Assembly (NCBI GenBank): GCA_049646245.1 | Contig: JBARVL010000095.1 | Location: 1-64,000 of the forward strand | DNA: 64,000 nt | Direction of reading: 5' to 3' | Origin: Crinalium sp049646245 | GTDB taxonomy: Bacteria; Cyanobacteriota; Cyanobacteriia; Cyanobacteriales; PCC-9333 | Part shown: piece after piece, positions 1 to 8,461 of the stretch | How positions within the stretch are numbered: the first letter of the stretch is position 1 | How the letters are laid out: each line of letters opens with the position of its first letter | The notes under the pieces: model-generated | Database searches by the model: none | What the model saw: only the letters and a program-made list of their open reading frames with translations | Told to the model about the DNA's origin: nothing | Program-made: the position numbers and the translations under genes

Positions 1-2
1 TT

Positions 3-497
3 GTGCAACCCATAGCTCAAAATTTTAATCCTTATAGCAATTCAACTAGCTTGTTACCAGGGAATGCTAGTAACAATACCTTTGCAATACAGCAACGTTT
101 GAGAGAATTGGGGTTTTATAATGGTCAAATTGATGGGATCTTTGGTACAGAAACAAACCTCGCTCTCAGTCGCTTTCAAGCACAAGTTGGTATATTTCCA
201 GATGGTATTCCTGGCTCAGATACGCTGCGTGTTTTATTCCAGTCCCCTGTAAGTACACCCAGCCAAACCTTTGGTACACCCAGTCCACAACCAAAGAAGA
301 ATCGCTACGTGGTGATAGTACCTGGAAGTTTTGAAACCCTCACAAAAGTTAGCCAGTACGTTAAAGAAGCTTATTTAACTGAGTCGAAAGAAGGTTCTTA
401 TGTACATTCTGGAGAATTTGCTAATCCTGATGTTGCTAAAAGTCGCTCTTACCTGTTACGATCTCGCGGGCTTGATGCACGAGTGATTTACCGCTAA
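3..497 (+). CDS. Peptidoglycan-binding domain protein (probably 5'-partial)
   Basis: One PG_binding_1 repeat is visible at about residues 26-80 (AIQQRLRELGFYNGQIDG, then FGTETNLALSRFQ and the typical DGIPG turn). A proline/serine/threonine-rich linker follows. The C-terminal domain (about 100-164) begins RYVVIVPG and resembles the SPOR-like tails of cyanobacterial cell-wall proteins. The first usable codon is a GTG at position 3, but the reading frame is open to the window edge, so the real start is probably upstream. The protein is inferred to bind cell-wall glycan; no catalytic domain is visible. The next gene carries the same repeat, so the pair may share a cell-envelope role. Confidence 0.7.
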   Translation: MQPIAQNFNPYSNSTSLLPGNASNNTFAIQQRLRELGFYNGQIDGIFGTETNLALSRFQAQVGIFPDGIPGSDTLRVLFQSPVSTPSQTFGTPSPQPKKNRYVVIVPGSFETLTKVSQYVKEAYLTESKEGSYVHSGEFANPDVAKSRSYLLRSRGLDARVIYR

Positions 498-571
498 TAG
501 TGAATATGAAAAAATTGTATTTTTCAGCCGATATTGGCTATTTTAACTAGGAGAAGTAGATCTGAAAAGTT

Positions 572-1669
572 ATGAAATTTCTAGCAGATTTTTTTATGAA
601 AGCCTACAATGCCGATGTACATCTCAGTAATGTTAATGTAGTCGAGAAAAGCAATTTGTTTAAGCAAGGAAATAGCCAGAAAGTGTTCAATAAAACATTA
701 GTTTATCTTGTCTCCCTGGCTATGGGAATCAGCTTTTTGGGTACAGCAGAGGCGGTGTTAGCAGAACTAAGAGCAGGCGATAGCGGAGCGGAAGTTACCA
801 CTCTCCAGCAACGCTTAAAACGCCTGGGATACTTCAATGGGCAAGTTAACGGAAATTTTGGTTCAACTACTGAAGCGGCAGTAATACGTTTTCAGAAAGC
901 AAAAAAATTAACCGCCGATGGGGTAGTTGGTGACGCAACTGCGGCAGCTTTATACAAAAAACCAGAGCGCAAAACTACTGCGGCTAGTAATTCCCAACGT
1001 CAGGCGCAAGGAAGCCGTACTCCAAAATCGAGACAGGCTGTTACTTCTACTACTAACGATAACTTCCTCCAACCAGGCGATCGCGGTTTAGAAGTTACAA
1101 AACTTCAGCAACAATTAAAACAAGCTGGTTACTACAAAGATTCAATAGACGGGGTTTTTAGTGCTTCTACTGAAGCAGCTATTAAGCGTTTTCAGCAAGC
1201 TAACAAGATCACCGTTGATGGTCTTGCTGGAACTCGGACGCTCTCTTTATTACAGAGTGCAATCCGCCAGTCTCGCAAACCCTCAACGTCGGTTACTAAG
1301 CGACCATCTGTGCAGCAGAATCAAAGCAAAGCCCAGGTGGAAACACTCCAGCAACGATTAAAGCAACTAGGCTACTATAAAGGGCAGATCAACGGGTCTT
1401 TTAATGCTGAAACTAAAGATGCGGTAATTCGCTTTCAGCGAAATCAAGGTTTAGTTGCTGATGGTATCCCTGGAGTTAATACATTGTCAGCAGTAGAAAA
1501 TCTTACTCGCCGAGAAAGTATCAAAGCATTACAAGTTCGTTTACAACAAAATGGCTTTTATACGGGTCCCATAGATGGGATTTTAAGCCCACTAACTCAA
1601 GCGGCGATCGCAACCGCTCAAAATGCTTACGGTATTACTGCTAATGACGTGATTAACCAACGTTTTTAG
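572..1669 (+). CDS. Secreted protein with four peptidoglycan-binding repeats
   Basis: The 365-residue protein has a hydrophobic segment at about residues 47-64 (LVYLVSLAMGISFLGTAEA), consistent with an internal signal peptide or membrane anchor ending near an AxA-type site. Four PG_binding_1 repeats follow, near residues 75-130, 170-225, 255-310 and 315-362. Each has the LQQRLKxLGYYxGxIDG and FxxxTExAVxRFQ pattern. Basic, Ser/Thr/Gln-rich linkers separate them. No amidase or peptidase domain is present, so it probably only binds the cell wall. It lies 74 bp after the preceding peptidoglycan-binding gene on the same strand. Confidence 0.8.
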   Translation: MKFLADFFMKAYNADVHLSNVNVVEKSNLFKQGNSQKVFNKTLVYLVSLAMGISFLGTAEAVLAELRAGDSGAEVTTLQQRLKRLGYFNGQVNGNFGSTTEAAVIRFQKAKKLTADGVVGDATAAALYKKPERKTTAASNSQRQAQGSRTPKSRQAVTSTTNDNFLQPGDRGLEVTKLQQQLKQAGYYKDSIDGVFSASTEAAIKRFQQANKITVDGLAGTRTLSLLQSAIRQSRKPSTSVTKRPSVQQNQSKAQVETLQQRLKQLGYYKGQINGSFNAETKDAVIRFQRNQGLVADGIPGVNTLSAVENLTRRESIKALQVRLQQNGFYTGPIDGILSPLTQAAIATAQNAYGITANDVINQRF

Positions 1670-1808
1670 CTTATAGCCGTTAGCAGTCAGAGCTTACAGC
1701 AGTTCCTTCTGTTATGAGGCACAGAGTTTTTGGCTTTAGGGAACAGAAAATCAAAGTTGGGTGTACCTTACTTACCTAAAAAACGCTGTATCATCAGACC
1801 AAAATTAT

Positions 1809-1836
1809 GCCCCCTCTCCTTGTAGGGATAGGGGGC
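1809..1836. terminator. GC-rich hairpin between convergent genes
   Basis: The inverted repeat GCCCCCT (1809-1815) / AGGGGGC (1830-1836) can form a stem with a short loop. It lies between the end of the peptidoglycan-binding gene (+) and the end of the Fur-family gene (-), where a bidirectional terminator would be expected. There is no clear U-tract, so the call is tentative. Confidence 0.4.
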
Positions 1837-1875
1837 TAAGGTTTGACGTTTAATTTGGTTGATTTAATTATCAAT

Positions 1876-2331
1876 TTAAATTGGCATTAAAGAGCGTTGA
1901 CAAGATGGACAAATAGCATGAATTGTCAACTGACAATCTAACAAGTGATATCCTTCTTTCCTAGCTGTTTTAGTACCCGTTTTTAAAATCGAATCATTTT
2001 TAAATTCAACCGTTTTGTTACACCGCACACAAATTAAATGATGGTGGTGATAAGGATAAGGTTGATTTATTTCGTAATGTTTATGTCCTTCCGCGAGTTC
2101 TAGTTCCCGCAAAATACCCATTCGAGCCATTAGCTTAAGTGTGCGGTAAATGGTTGAAAGACTGATCTTCTCTCCTTCGTTTTGAAGCAGATCGTATAAA
2201 TCTTCAGCACTTAAGTGGTTGCCTCTAGCAAGATTTTGAAAGATTTGCAGAATTGTCTCTCGCTGGGGAGTCAAACGCCATCCACGCTCGTTAAGCTCAG
2301 CTTTGAGGGAGCCTGTTGTGTATATAGACAT
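1876..2331 (-). CDS. Fur-family metalloregulator, PerR-like
   Basis: This Fur-superfamily repressor has an N-terminal winged helix (ERGWRLTPQRETILQIF, then STIYRTLKLMARMGILREL). The C-terminal dimer/metal domain has an HHHHL metal-binding run followed by two CxxC zinc motifs (CVRC and CPSC). The sequence looks closest to cyanobacterial PerR/FurC-type peroxide sensors, but the subclass cannot be settled by eye. I prefer the internal Met at 2331 (MSIYTTGSLKAELNERG) over the Met six codons upstream, because family members usually begin with a short M-x-x-Y-T lead. An inverted repeat upstream of the gene could be its operator. Confidence 0.85.
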   Translation of the reverse strand: MSIYTTGSLKAELNERGWRLTPQRETILQIFQNLARGNHLSAEDLYDLLQNEGEKISLSTIYRTLKLMARMGILRELELAEGHKHYEINQPYPYHHHHLICVRCNKTVEFKNDSILKTGTKTARKEGYHLLDCQLTIHAICPSCQRSLMPI

Positions 2332-2385
2332 ACCCACCCTCTTTATCAAGTAGCTTTATTAATAAGAATAGCTAACAGACACTCC

Positions 2386-2414
2386 ATTGTCAAGAAACTC
2401 CCCTTATTGACAAT
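2386..2414. promoter_or_regulatory. Inverted repeat upstream of the Fur/PerR gene
   Basis: The arms ATTGTCAA (2386-2393) and TTGACAAT (2407-2414) form a perfect 8-bp inverted repeat with a 13-bp spacer, about 55 bp upstream of the Fur-family start. AT-rich dyads are typical of Fur/PerR boxes and autoregulation is common in the family. The role is inferred. Confidence 0.35.
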
Positions 2415-2557
2415 AATGTTTGATAAGCCTTCTTGGTAAAAAGTCAATATCAACAGTAGCTTTAGTTTTACAGACTCCCAAATAATTTTCGCGCGGGGAG
2501 AAGAGATTGATACTTACTTGAAGTAAGTGAGATTAGAATGCTAACCAAGGCAATTAG

Positions 2558-3826
2558 TTAGCTTAAAGTTTCTAAATAATCTCGGACGCGGTTGCGGCGC
2601 TTTGGTTGGCGTAGCTTTTGTAAAGCTTTGGATTCGATTTGACGGACTCGTTCGCGAGACAAGTCGAGAGCGCGACCAATTTCTGATAGCGAGTAGACAT
2701 TACCATCTACCATGCCAAACCGCATACTGATGACATCACGCTCACGACTGGTGAGATCGGCTAACAGTTTGAGCAACTCTATTTGTAATGCTTCTCGCAT
2801 CAACAGTTCTTCTGGAGAAATGTCTTCTGCTTCTAGCAAGTCTCCGAGTTCGGTGTCTTTTTCCTTACCGACTTTAATTTCTAAGGAGACAGATCTAGGT
2901 ACGCGCAGTAAAACTTCCCTCACCTGTGGAGGTGTCATTTCTAACGCAGCAGCGATTTCCTCAATTGTGGGAGTATGTCCTTGGGTTTGGGAAAGTTGGC
3001 GTTGAACTTTCTTAATTTTGTTGAGTTTTTCAGTAATGTGAACAGGTAGGCGGATAGTGCGACTTTGAGTGGCGATCGCTCTTGTGATTCCCTGACGAAT
3101 CCACCAGTAAGCATAAGTGCTGAATCGGTATCCCTTGGTAGGATCGAACTTCTCAACAGCCCTCTCTAGCCCCATCGTGCCTTCCTGGATTAAATCCAGT
3201 AATTCTAAGCCTCGATTTTGATACTTCTTAGCTACCGACACTACTAGGCGTAGATTTGCCTTGATCATGTGTTCTTTGGCTTGCAGACCTTCTTTTTGAA
3301 TTTGCTCAAGATCTGGCACTGTTAAACCAGCAACTTCTGCCCAACAACGCTTACCAGCAACCAAAGTCGGCTTGAGTTCAGACAAAGCAATATGAGCTTC
3401 TGCTGCCCACCGTTCTAACGAAGGACGATGCCCTAACTGAGATGCTAGGCGATCGTGAGATTCAATTAACCTGATATATAACTGTAAACACTCAACTTGA
3501 GGCGTATTAAGATTGTCCTGGCTAGTTGCTGTTGTCCGTAACTCTAATAACCGTATATATCGCTGAACTTTTTGAGCCTCCGAGACTTCTTCATCTCGTC
3601 CAAGTAAACGCACCCTGCCAATTTCTTGAAGGTACAACCGTACCAAATCTGTAGTGTGTTTAATACCACCATTTATAGGCTTACCAGTATCTGTACCTCC
3701 TCGCTCAATCTCAACTAGCTCATCAAGTGTTGGCTCAGAATCATCGCTGATCAGATCAACACTTTCGGTGTTAGTGGATATTTGATCAAAATCAGCAGTT
3801 TCGGCGTTAAAAGAAGTGGTTGGCAT
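2558..3826 (-). CDS. sigC: Group 2 sigma-70 factor, SigC-like
   Basis: This 422-residue RNA polymerase sigma factor has an acidic N-terminal leader followed by region 1.2 (TDLVRLYLQEIGRVRLLGRDEE). Region 2 carries KANLRLVVSVAKKYQNRG and YAYWWIRQGITRAIA. Region 3 is near residues 260-330. Region 4 ends with the helix-turn-helix SLSEIGRALDLSRERVRQIE. The interrupted segment between regions 1.2 and 2 and the total length fit the cyanobacterial SigC group rather than the primary SigA. SigC factors are non-essential group 2 sigmas used in stress or stationary phase; nothing in the window shows its targets. Confidence 0.8.
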   Translation of the reverse strand: MPTTSFNAETADFDQISTNTESVDLISDDSEPTLDELVEIERGGTDTGKPINGGIKHTTDLVRLYLQEIGRVRLLGRDEEVSEAQKVQRYIRLLELRTTATSQDNLNTPQVECLQLYIRLIESHDRLASQLGHRPSLERWAAEAHIALSELKPTLVAGKRCWAEVAGLTVPDLEQIQKEGLQAKEHMIKANLRLVVSVAKKYQNRGLELLDLIQEGTMGLERAVEKFDPTKGYRFSTYAYWWIRQGITRAIATQSRTIRLPVHITEKLNKIKKVQRQLSQTQGHTPTIEEIAAALEMTPPQVREVLLRVPRSVSLEIKVGKEKDTELGDLLEAEDISPEELLMREALQIELLKLLADLTSRERDVISMRFGMVDGNVYSLSEIGRALDLSRERVRQIESKALQKLRQPKRRNRVRDYLETLS

Positions 3827-4103
3827 AGTTAACTCTCAATTACGACCAGTAAAATTATTGATACTTGTTAATTACGACTTACTATTAAAATTCCCAACTT
3901 AGAGGTAAACGTAAACACTACTTATTGTTTTGTTACCAGCTTTAATTTTTTTTATGTATTTTTGCGCTTTAATTTCCTGTGTTAGGTAGGATTTAATTTA
4001 ATCTACATCGCAGCTTGGGCAGATTCCTGAAAACTTTTCAAAACTTCTCGGACTTACGCCATCAAAAGTTAAAATTATATATATAGCAACCGCATCTAAT
4101 TGA

Positions 4104-5081
4104 TCAATATTCCGGCGTAGTATCTCGTAGCATCAATGCTTCTACAGCCGCTTGTGGTGTAATTTCACCTTGTAGTAAGCGATACACTTGATAAGAAATT
4201 GGCACAGATATTTGCAGTTGATGCGATCGCACTCTCAAAACTTGAGTTGTATTAATCCCTTCAGCAGTTCCGGTTAAATGCCCTAATATTTCTGATAAGG
4301 TTTTACCTTGAGCTAAATTGTAGCCAACTTGATAGTTACGACTGAGATGGCTGTTGCAAGTAGCTAGTAAATCTCCTAGTCCAGATAAACCGTAAAAGGT
4401 TTCGGTTTTAGCACCCCAATTTGTACCAATGCGAATAATTTCTGCTAAACCACGAGTGAGTAAAGCAGCTTTGGCGTTGGTTCCTAATTGTAAACCGTCA
4501 CAAGTACCTGCTGCGATCGCCATAATATTCTTGAGCGTACCACCTAATTCAACTCCTAGCGGATCGGGATTGGTATATACTCGAAACTGCTTTCCGTTAA
4601 AAACTGCTTGCACTGTTTTAGCAACATCAGAATCTTTGTTAGCTACTACAGTAGCAGCAGGTAATCCTTGTTGAATTTCTTCAGATAAATTTGGACCAGA
4701 TAAGACAACTACTGGGTTTTTGGGAAATGCTGTTTGCCAAATTTGCGAAGGAGTCCAGGTTGTTTCTGGATCTAAACCTTTTGTCGCTGTAACAATAATT
4801 GTGTTAGCAGCAATAGCGTGTTGTAGTTTTGTAACAACAGACCTCACGCCAGACATGGAAACAGCAGAGATGATAATATCAGTATTGCCAACAATTTCCT
4901 CTAGCTTTTGAGGAGAACTACGCGACCACAACCGCACATTATGACCATTTTTACCTGCTAATAATGCTAAGGCGCTACCCCAAGCACCCGCACCAATAAC
5001 GGTTATAGAAAGTCTAGTTTTTTGTTGAGTTGCTATCTGGGCGCTGAGATGATCTGAATTAATATACAGTTGCTCACTCAT
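4104..5081 (-). CDS. gpsA: Glycerol-3-phosphate dehydrogenase [NAD(P)+]
   Basis: GpsA reduces dihydroxyacetone phosphate to sn-glycerol-3-phosphate for phospholipid synthesis. The N-terminal Rossmann motif ITVIGAGAWGSALA is at about residues 26-40. The conserved block VVLSGPNLSEEI and the substrate-binding KNIMAIAAGTCDGL (with the catalytic Lys region) follow. GLSGLGDLLATC marks the C-terminal domain. Length (325 aa) is normal. It is followed 20 bp later by lipA on the same strand. Confidence 0.95.
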   Translation of the reverse strand: MSEQLYINSDHLSAQIATQQKTRLSITVIGAGAWGSALALLAGKNGHNVRLWSRSSPQKLEEIVGNTDIIISAVSMSGVRSVVTKLQHAIAANTIIVTATKGLDPETTWTPSQIWQTAFPKNPVVVLSGPNLSEEIQQGLPAATVVANKDSDVAKTVQAVFNGKQFRVYTNPDPLGVELGGTLKNIMAIAAGTCDGLQLGTNAKAALLTRGLAEIIRIGTNWGAKTETFYGLSGLGDLLATCNSHLSRNYQVGYNLAQGKTLSEILGHLTGTAEGINTTQVLRVRSHQLQISVPISYQVYRLLQGEITPQAAVEALMLRDTTPEY

Positions 5082-5101
5082 ATTTAAGCTGCTTTTGATC
5101 C

Positions 5102-6001
5102 TTAGTCCTCACTGTTCATTCCTGACGCAATTGATCGAGGATAAAGCTGCATTAATGCTCTCACTTGTTCTGCATGATAAGAGCTACGAGTTAGAGGAGA
5201 TGAAACAATTTGTAAAAATCCTATAGATTCACCTAATTCTCGCCAAGTATTAAATTGCGCGGGTGTAATAAAGTTATCAACTTTTAAATGTTTGGCGGAG
5301 GGTTGAAGATATTGTCCGATGGTTAAGATATCACAATCTACGTTACGCAGATCGCGCATAACTTGACGAATTTCTTCATCGGTTTCGCCTAGTCCGACCA
5401 TGATACCAGATTTGGTATAAACCCAAGGCGCTAACTCACGGGTGCGTTGTAATAATTCGAGCGATCGCTGATAAGATCCTTGTGGACGTACTCGTCGATA
5501 CAAGCGCGGTACTGTTTCAGTATTGTGATTTAATACTTCTGGTGCAGCTTGCAATATTATTTCTAGTGCATTCCAGTTACCACACAAATCGGGGATTAAT
5601 ACTTCTATTGTGGTTTTTGGTGAAATAGCACGAATAGCTTTAATACAACGCCCAAATTGGGAAGCACCACCATCAGGTAAGTCATCGCGGTTAACTGAGG
5701 TAATCACGACATGGTTTAAATTCATGCGTTTTACCGCCTCTGCTAACCGTTCTGGTTCGCTGGGGTCTAGTGCTTTAGGTTTTTTCTCAAAATCTATATC
5801 GCAATAGGGACAAGCGCGTGTACAAGCTGGTCCCATTATTAAGAATGTGGCAGTACCAGCATTGAAGCATTCACCAATATTGGGACAAGATGCTTCCTCA
5901 CATACTGTATTTAGCGATAAATCGCGGAGAATTTCTTTAACGTTACCAACTCTTTCCCACTGAGGCGCTTTGACGCGCAACCATTCTGGCTTAACAACCA
6001 C
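5102..6001 (-). CDS. lipA: Lipoyl synthase
   Basis: This radical-SAM enzyme inserts two sulfurs into octanoyl groups on lipoyl domains. The auxiliary-cluster cysteines are in CEEASCPNIGEC and the radical-SAM cluster CxxxCxxC is CTRACPYC. The C-terminal SSPLTRSSYHA contains the conserved RSSY motif. At 299 residues it has family length. It lies 155 bp before the tRNA-Pro gene on the opposite strand, so the CAST inserted beyond the tRNA without disturbing lipA. Confidence 0.95.
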   Translation of the reverse strand: MVVKPEWLRVKAPQWERVGNVKEILRDLSLNTVCEEASCPNIGECFNAGTATFLIMGPACTRACPYCDIDFEKKPKALDPSEPERLAEAVKRMNLNHVVITSVNRDDLPDGGASQFGRCIKAIRAISPKTTIEVLIPDLCGNWNALEIILQAAPEVLNHNTETVPRLYRRVRPQGSYQRSLELLQRTRELAPWVYTKSGIMVGLGETDEEIRQVMRDLRNVDCDILTIGQYLQPSAKHLKVDNFITPAQFNTWRELGESIGFLQIVSSPLTRSSYHAEQVRALMQLYPRSIASGMNSED

Positions 6002-6156
6002 AGTTTATATATTCTGAACTAATACTGTGATTATGTTAACGTAGATTGCGATCGCTTAATTTCTCTTTTTCTCTTTTTCCGGTTTCCCTATCCCAGGATA
6101 TTTGGTAATTGGCAATTGAGCATGATATTATTGATTAAATATGCTGTTATCAGCAT

Positions 6157-6230
6157 CGGGATGTAGCGCAGCTTGGTAGCGCACCTCGTTCGGGACGAGG
6201 GAGTCGCAGGTTCAAATCCTGTCATCCCGA
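6157..6230 (+). tRNA. tRNA-Pro (anticodon CGG)
   Basis: The cloverleaf is complete. The acceptor arms are CGGGATG (6157-6163) and CATCCCG (6223-6229) with discriminator A. The D stem is GCGC/GCGC, the anticodon stem CCTCG/CGAGG with loop TTCGGGA (anticodon CGG), and the T arm GCAGG-TTCAAAT-CCTGT. CCA is not encoded. The gene is the attachment target of the neighbouring CAST: its D-loop/anticodon-arm sequence is copied as the homing spacer, and the transposon end starts 3 bp after the tRNA. Confidence 0.97.
6175..6196 (+). other. Homing protospacer and GGTA PAM inside tRNA-Pro
   Basis: GGTA (6175-6178) followed by GCGCACCTCGTTCGGGAC (6179-6196) is identical to the reverse complement of 6310-6327, the short spacer next to the CRISPR remnant. 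GGTN-type PAMs are established for Cas12k. The transposon end lies 54 bp downstream of the first protospacer base, within the roughly 50-66 bp reported for type V-K systems. Confidence 0.9.
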
Positions 6231-6232
6231 TT
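6228..6232. repeat. Target-site duplication, tRNA side (CGATT)
   Basis: CGATT directly precedes the TGTAGAG transposon terminus and recurs directly after the other terminus at 59076-59080. Five-bp duplications are the Tn7-superfamily norm. The first three bases belong to the tRNA 3' end. Confidence 0.9.
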
Positions 6233-6276
6233 TGTAGAGCGTCAAATTATTTGTCCGTGAAGTCAAATTATTTGTC
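6233..6276. repeat. Right end (cas12k side): terminal repeat and second TnsB-type site
   Basis: The terminal 23 bp (6233-6255) contain GTCAAATTATTTGTC at 6241-6255. The same 15-mer is repeated at 6262-6276, followed by a partial copy CAAATTGTC. These match, in inverted orientation, the motifs at the other end, as expected for TnsB binding sites. Confidence 0.85.
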
Positions 6277-6309
6277 AAATTGTCTATTTATTTAGAAAGA
6301 TTTACAATA

Positions 6310-6490
6310 GTCCCGAACGAGGTGCGCCTTTCAACCCTCCCTTGAAATGAGTGAAAGTCGGTATAAGCCTGTACTGGATAAAGTTTTTCAACCCACCTCT
6401 AGTCGGGAGGGTTGATGAAACTTTTCTGGTAAACCAGATTTTTTGCTATATTTGTATACTGCGACTTTCAACCCACCTCTAGTCGGGAGG
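6310..6490 (-). CRISPR. Remnant V-K CRISPR array with tRNA-targeting homing spacer
   Basis: Read on the minus strand, one full repeat (6386-6421, ending GACTAGAGGTGGGTTGAAA) is preceded by a truncated copy (6466-6490, identical over 25 nt), with a 44-nt spacer between (6422-6465). After the full repeat comes a second interval, then a degenerate repeat (about 6328-6360, ending GGGAGGGTTGAAAG). Last is the short spacer GCGCACCTCGTTCGGGAC (6327-6310), which matches tRNA-Pro. Repeat sequence and architecture match V-K CASTs, whose last atypical repeat-spacer drives homing. The 5' end of the array and the expected tracrRNA interval are missing. Confidence 0.9.
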
Positions 6491-7982
6491 CTTGCTTGAT
6501 GAGTTTTGGCGATCGCTATAATTCCTCCTGCAATTAATCTGTCTACAGACTGCCCCAACTTTGATTCACTATAAGAGTTGGGGCTATTTTGTTTCTGAGC
6601 TTTGTGTCTTTCGTGAGCATGGCGATGTAGTTGCTGCCTCTGGCGATTTATTAGTTGGTAGTTTTTACCTAGTAATTGTTTGAGGCTACGGTATTTCAGG
6701 GCTTTGCTGTTGGTAACGTCTACAACGGCAACTGTTGCTGGTCGATTTAAACCCAAGCTGACACCGATAGCAATTGAGGGTTGACCTTGATATTGTGGTT
6801 TACTGGGGCGAAAATAGGGCGGTTTCTGAATCCAAGAAGATCTTGATTCTTGTTGTTGCTGTGCCTGATTAAGGTCGTCTGTTTCTGCTGGATTCGCTGA
6901 TTTCTCGGCAAGTTTAGTAACTTTTTCATTAACCACTTGTGCTGTTCCTTCAGCAGTCCACAAACGGGTCTCTACGGCACAGTGAAGGTTCAAATGATGT
7001 TTGTTCCAAGGTGCCTGATTCCCTTTACCCTCATGCCAAACTAGATGCCCTGAACGAAGGGTAAACAATGCAGTAGAATAATCTTTTTTACTTTTCTTTT
7101 TGTTTGTTTTTTGGTCTTCTAAGAAGCGTTGAAACCAGTGAAGTTGCCGTCGATTGCACTGTATTTCAAATTTATATTCTGCTAATCCATTGAAATAAAC
7201 GAATAGGCGACCTTGCTCGTTTTTACCCCAAGTAAAGTCATTATTACTTTGATGAAATATAGGGAATGGGAGGTTCTTACCTTTCCTCAGTAGATTACCC
7301 CGCCAATATTTAGCTTCTCCCTCACTTTGGGAAATAGTGCTAGTAGCAATATCTAATATCTTCAACCATTGCTCACCTGCTAAATCACGCCCTCTGGGTT
7401 TTCGGGATTTTTTTTTTTTGCTTTTTAAGTTTCTCAATTTGTATTTGTGTTTTGCGCTGACGTAATGCTAACTTCTCGCTTGTCTTCTGCGACTTCACTA
7501 AGCTTACAGTTATTTTTAAGTTTTGATTATCGCTCTTTCTGAGACTGGGTGTTAACATCAGTTAATATTTCTCTTGCTTTAGCAAGTATTACATCTAAGC
7601 TACAATTACTTTCTTGTTCTAGTTCCTGATCACTTTTTAGTATTTTCAACCAACGTTCTTTTCCTGCAATTTGATACCGCCGTTGTTTGCGTAAGGCAAA
7701 CCAAGATTCGTAAATGTAACCTATAACGGTGGTTGCAGAAGTATAGAAGCGACCTGATTGTTGGTCAAAGCGTGGGTCAGTTTTGAGCTTGTTGCAAAGG
7801 CTGGTAATTAAGCCACTGGGTAGTTGTCCAAGTTCTAACCACCTTTCAAATTCAGAATGTTTTCCTATCTGCTCCAATAACTCATCAATAAGTGGGGTGT
7901 TTTTATAAGCCATCACTTCCCATAAGTGACGCATGGTTTTTTCGGGAGCAACAAGGCGACATTGAATAGTAATGATGCTCAT
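6491..7982 (-). pseudogene. cas12k: cas12k pseudogene, frameshifted and 3'-truncated
   Basis: Cas12k is the naturally nuclease-inactive effector that guides V-K CASTs with crRNA/tracrRNA. The N-terminal part (7982-7527, MSIITIQCRLVAPE..., then FYTSATTVIGYIYESWFAL) and the C-terminal part (7437 onward, KPRGRDLAGEQWLKIL, QLHWFQRFLEDQ, AIGVSLGLNRPATVAVVD) are in different frames. Sequence linking them (EKLALRQRKTQIQIEKLKK) is readable in a third frame. One frameshift sits at an 11-T run near 7410, and residues after the first fragment appear deleted. After ELGQSVDRLIAGGIIAIAKT the gene runs directly into a CRISPR repeat, so roughly the last 110 residues of the family are lost. The RuvC-I position reads GVSLG, lacking a catalytic Asp as in intact Cas12k. 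Confidence 0.9.
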
Positions 7983-8448
7983 AGAACTACACTGGATAGG
8001 GTTTTGAATCAGAAACCGTTGAATTTTTGAGTTTTTTGGTGTTTTAAGGGATCGGGCTACAGGTAATTCCTCTGTCTTCTTTAGTAATTCTTTGAGAACT
8101 CTTAATACAGTTTTGTAGCTAGGATAATTATCATCTTTCAGTTCTGAAGCTTTTGCTTGTAACCTTTAAGGCAACTTGCTTGGGAGTCATGCGCTTACTA
8201 CCCTTGTTACCCTCCTGGTATGTCTCAAGTATAAATTTCTGCCAAAACTCCTTAATTCTATGCCGCCCCTTATCGGCTCTAGAAGTTGAAGTTAGTGCTG
8301 TTAAACCTTGTTCTTGATACTTTTTCAACAATCGCTGCACAGATCTTATGGATCTTCCTAGCTTTTTTGCACCTTCTCTAAGCCGTTGCCCATAGGTACT
8401 GCGGCTTGAATCAATAATCGATTCTTCTTTTGGTTTTTTATTACTTAT
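7983..8448 (-). pseudogene. tnsB: tnsB N-terminal fragment abutting cas12k
   Basis: The fragment resembles the N-terminal DNA-binding region of V-K TnsB. STYGQRLREGAKKLGRSIRSV is an HTH segment, TSRADKGRHRIKEFWQKFI and EGNKGSKRMTPKQVALKV follow. After a one-base frameshift near 8160, ELKDDNYPSYKTVLRVL continues in the frame that runs without a stop into the cas12k start. The catalytic DDE domain is absent. It is odd because the other tnsB remnant, 50 kb away, lacks exactly this half, yet the two cannot be joined by removing the cargo: the N-terminal half is at the wrong end. Two related elements, or a rearrangement, are implied. Confidence 0.82.
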
Positions 8449-8461
8449 TCAGCAAGTCCTA

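Noticed and set aside
6422..6465. Possible match of the remaining 44-nt spacer to the window
   Set aside because: I found no convincing protospacer for it in this sequence; it may target DNA elsewhere.
6388..7437. TnpB-like or Cas12 nuclease other than Cas12k
   Set aside because: The GVSLG motif in place of a catalytic Asp, the V-K-type repeats, tns remnants and homing spacer point to Cas12k.
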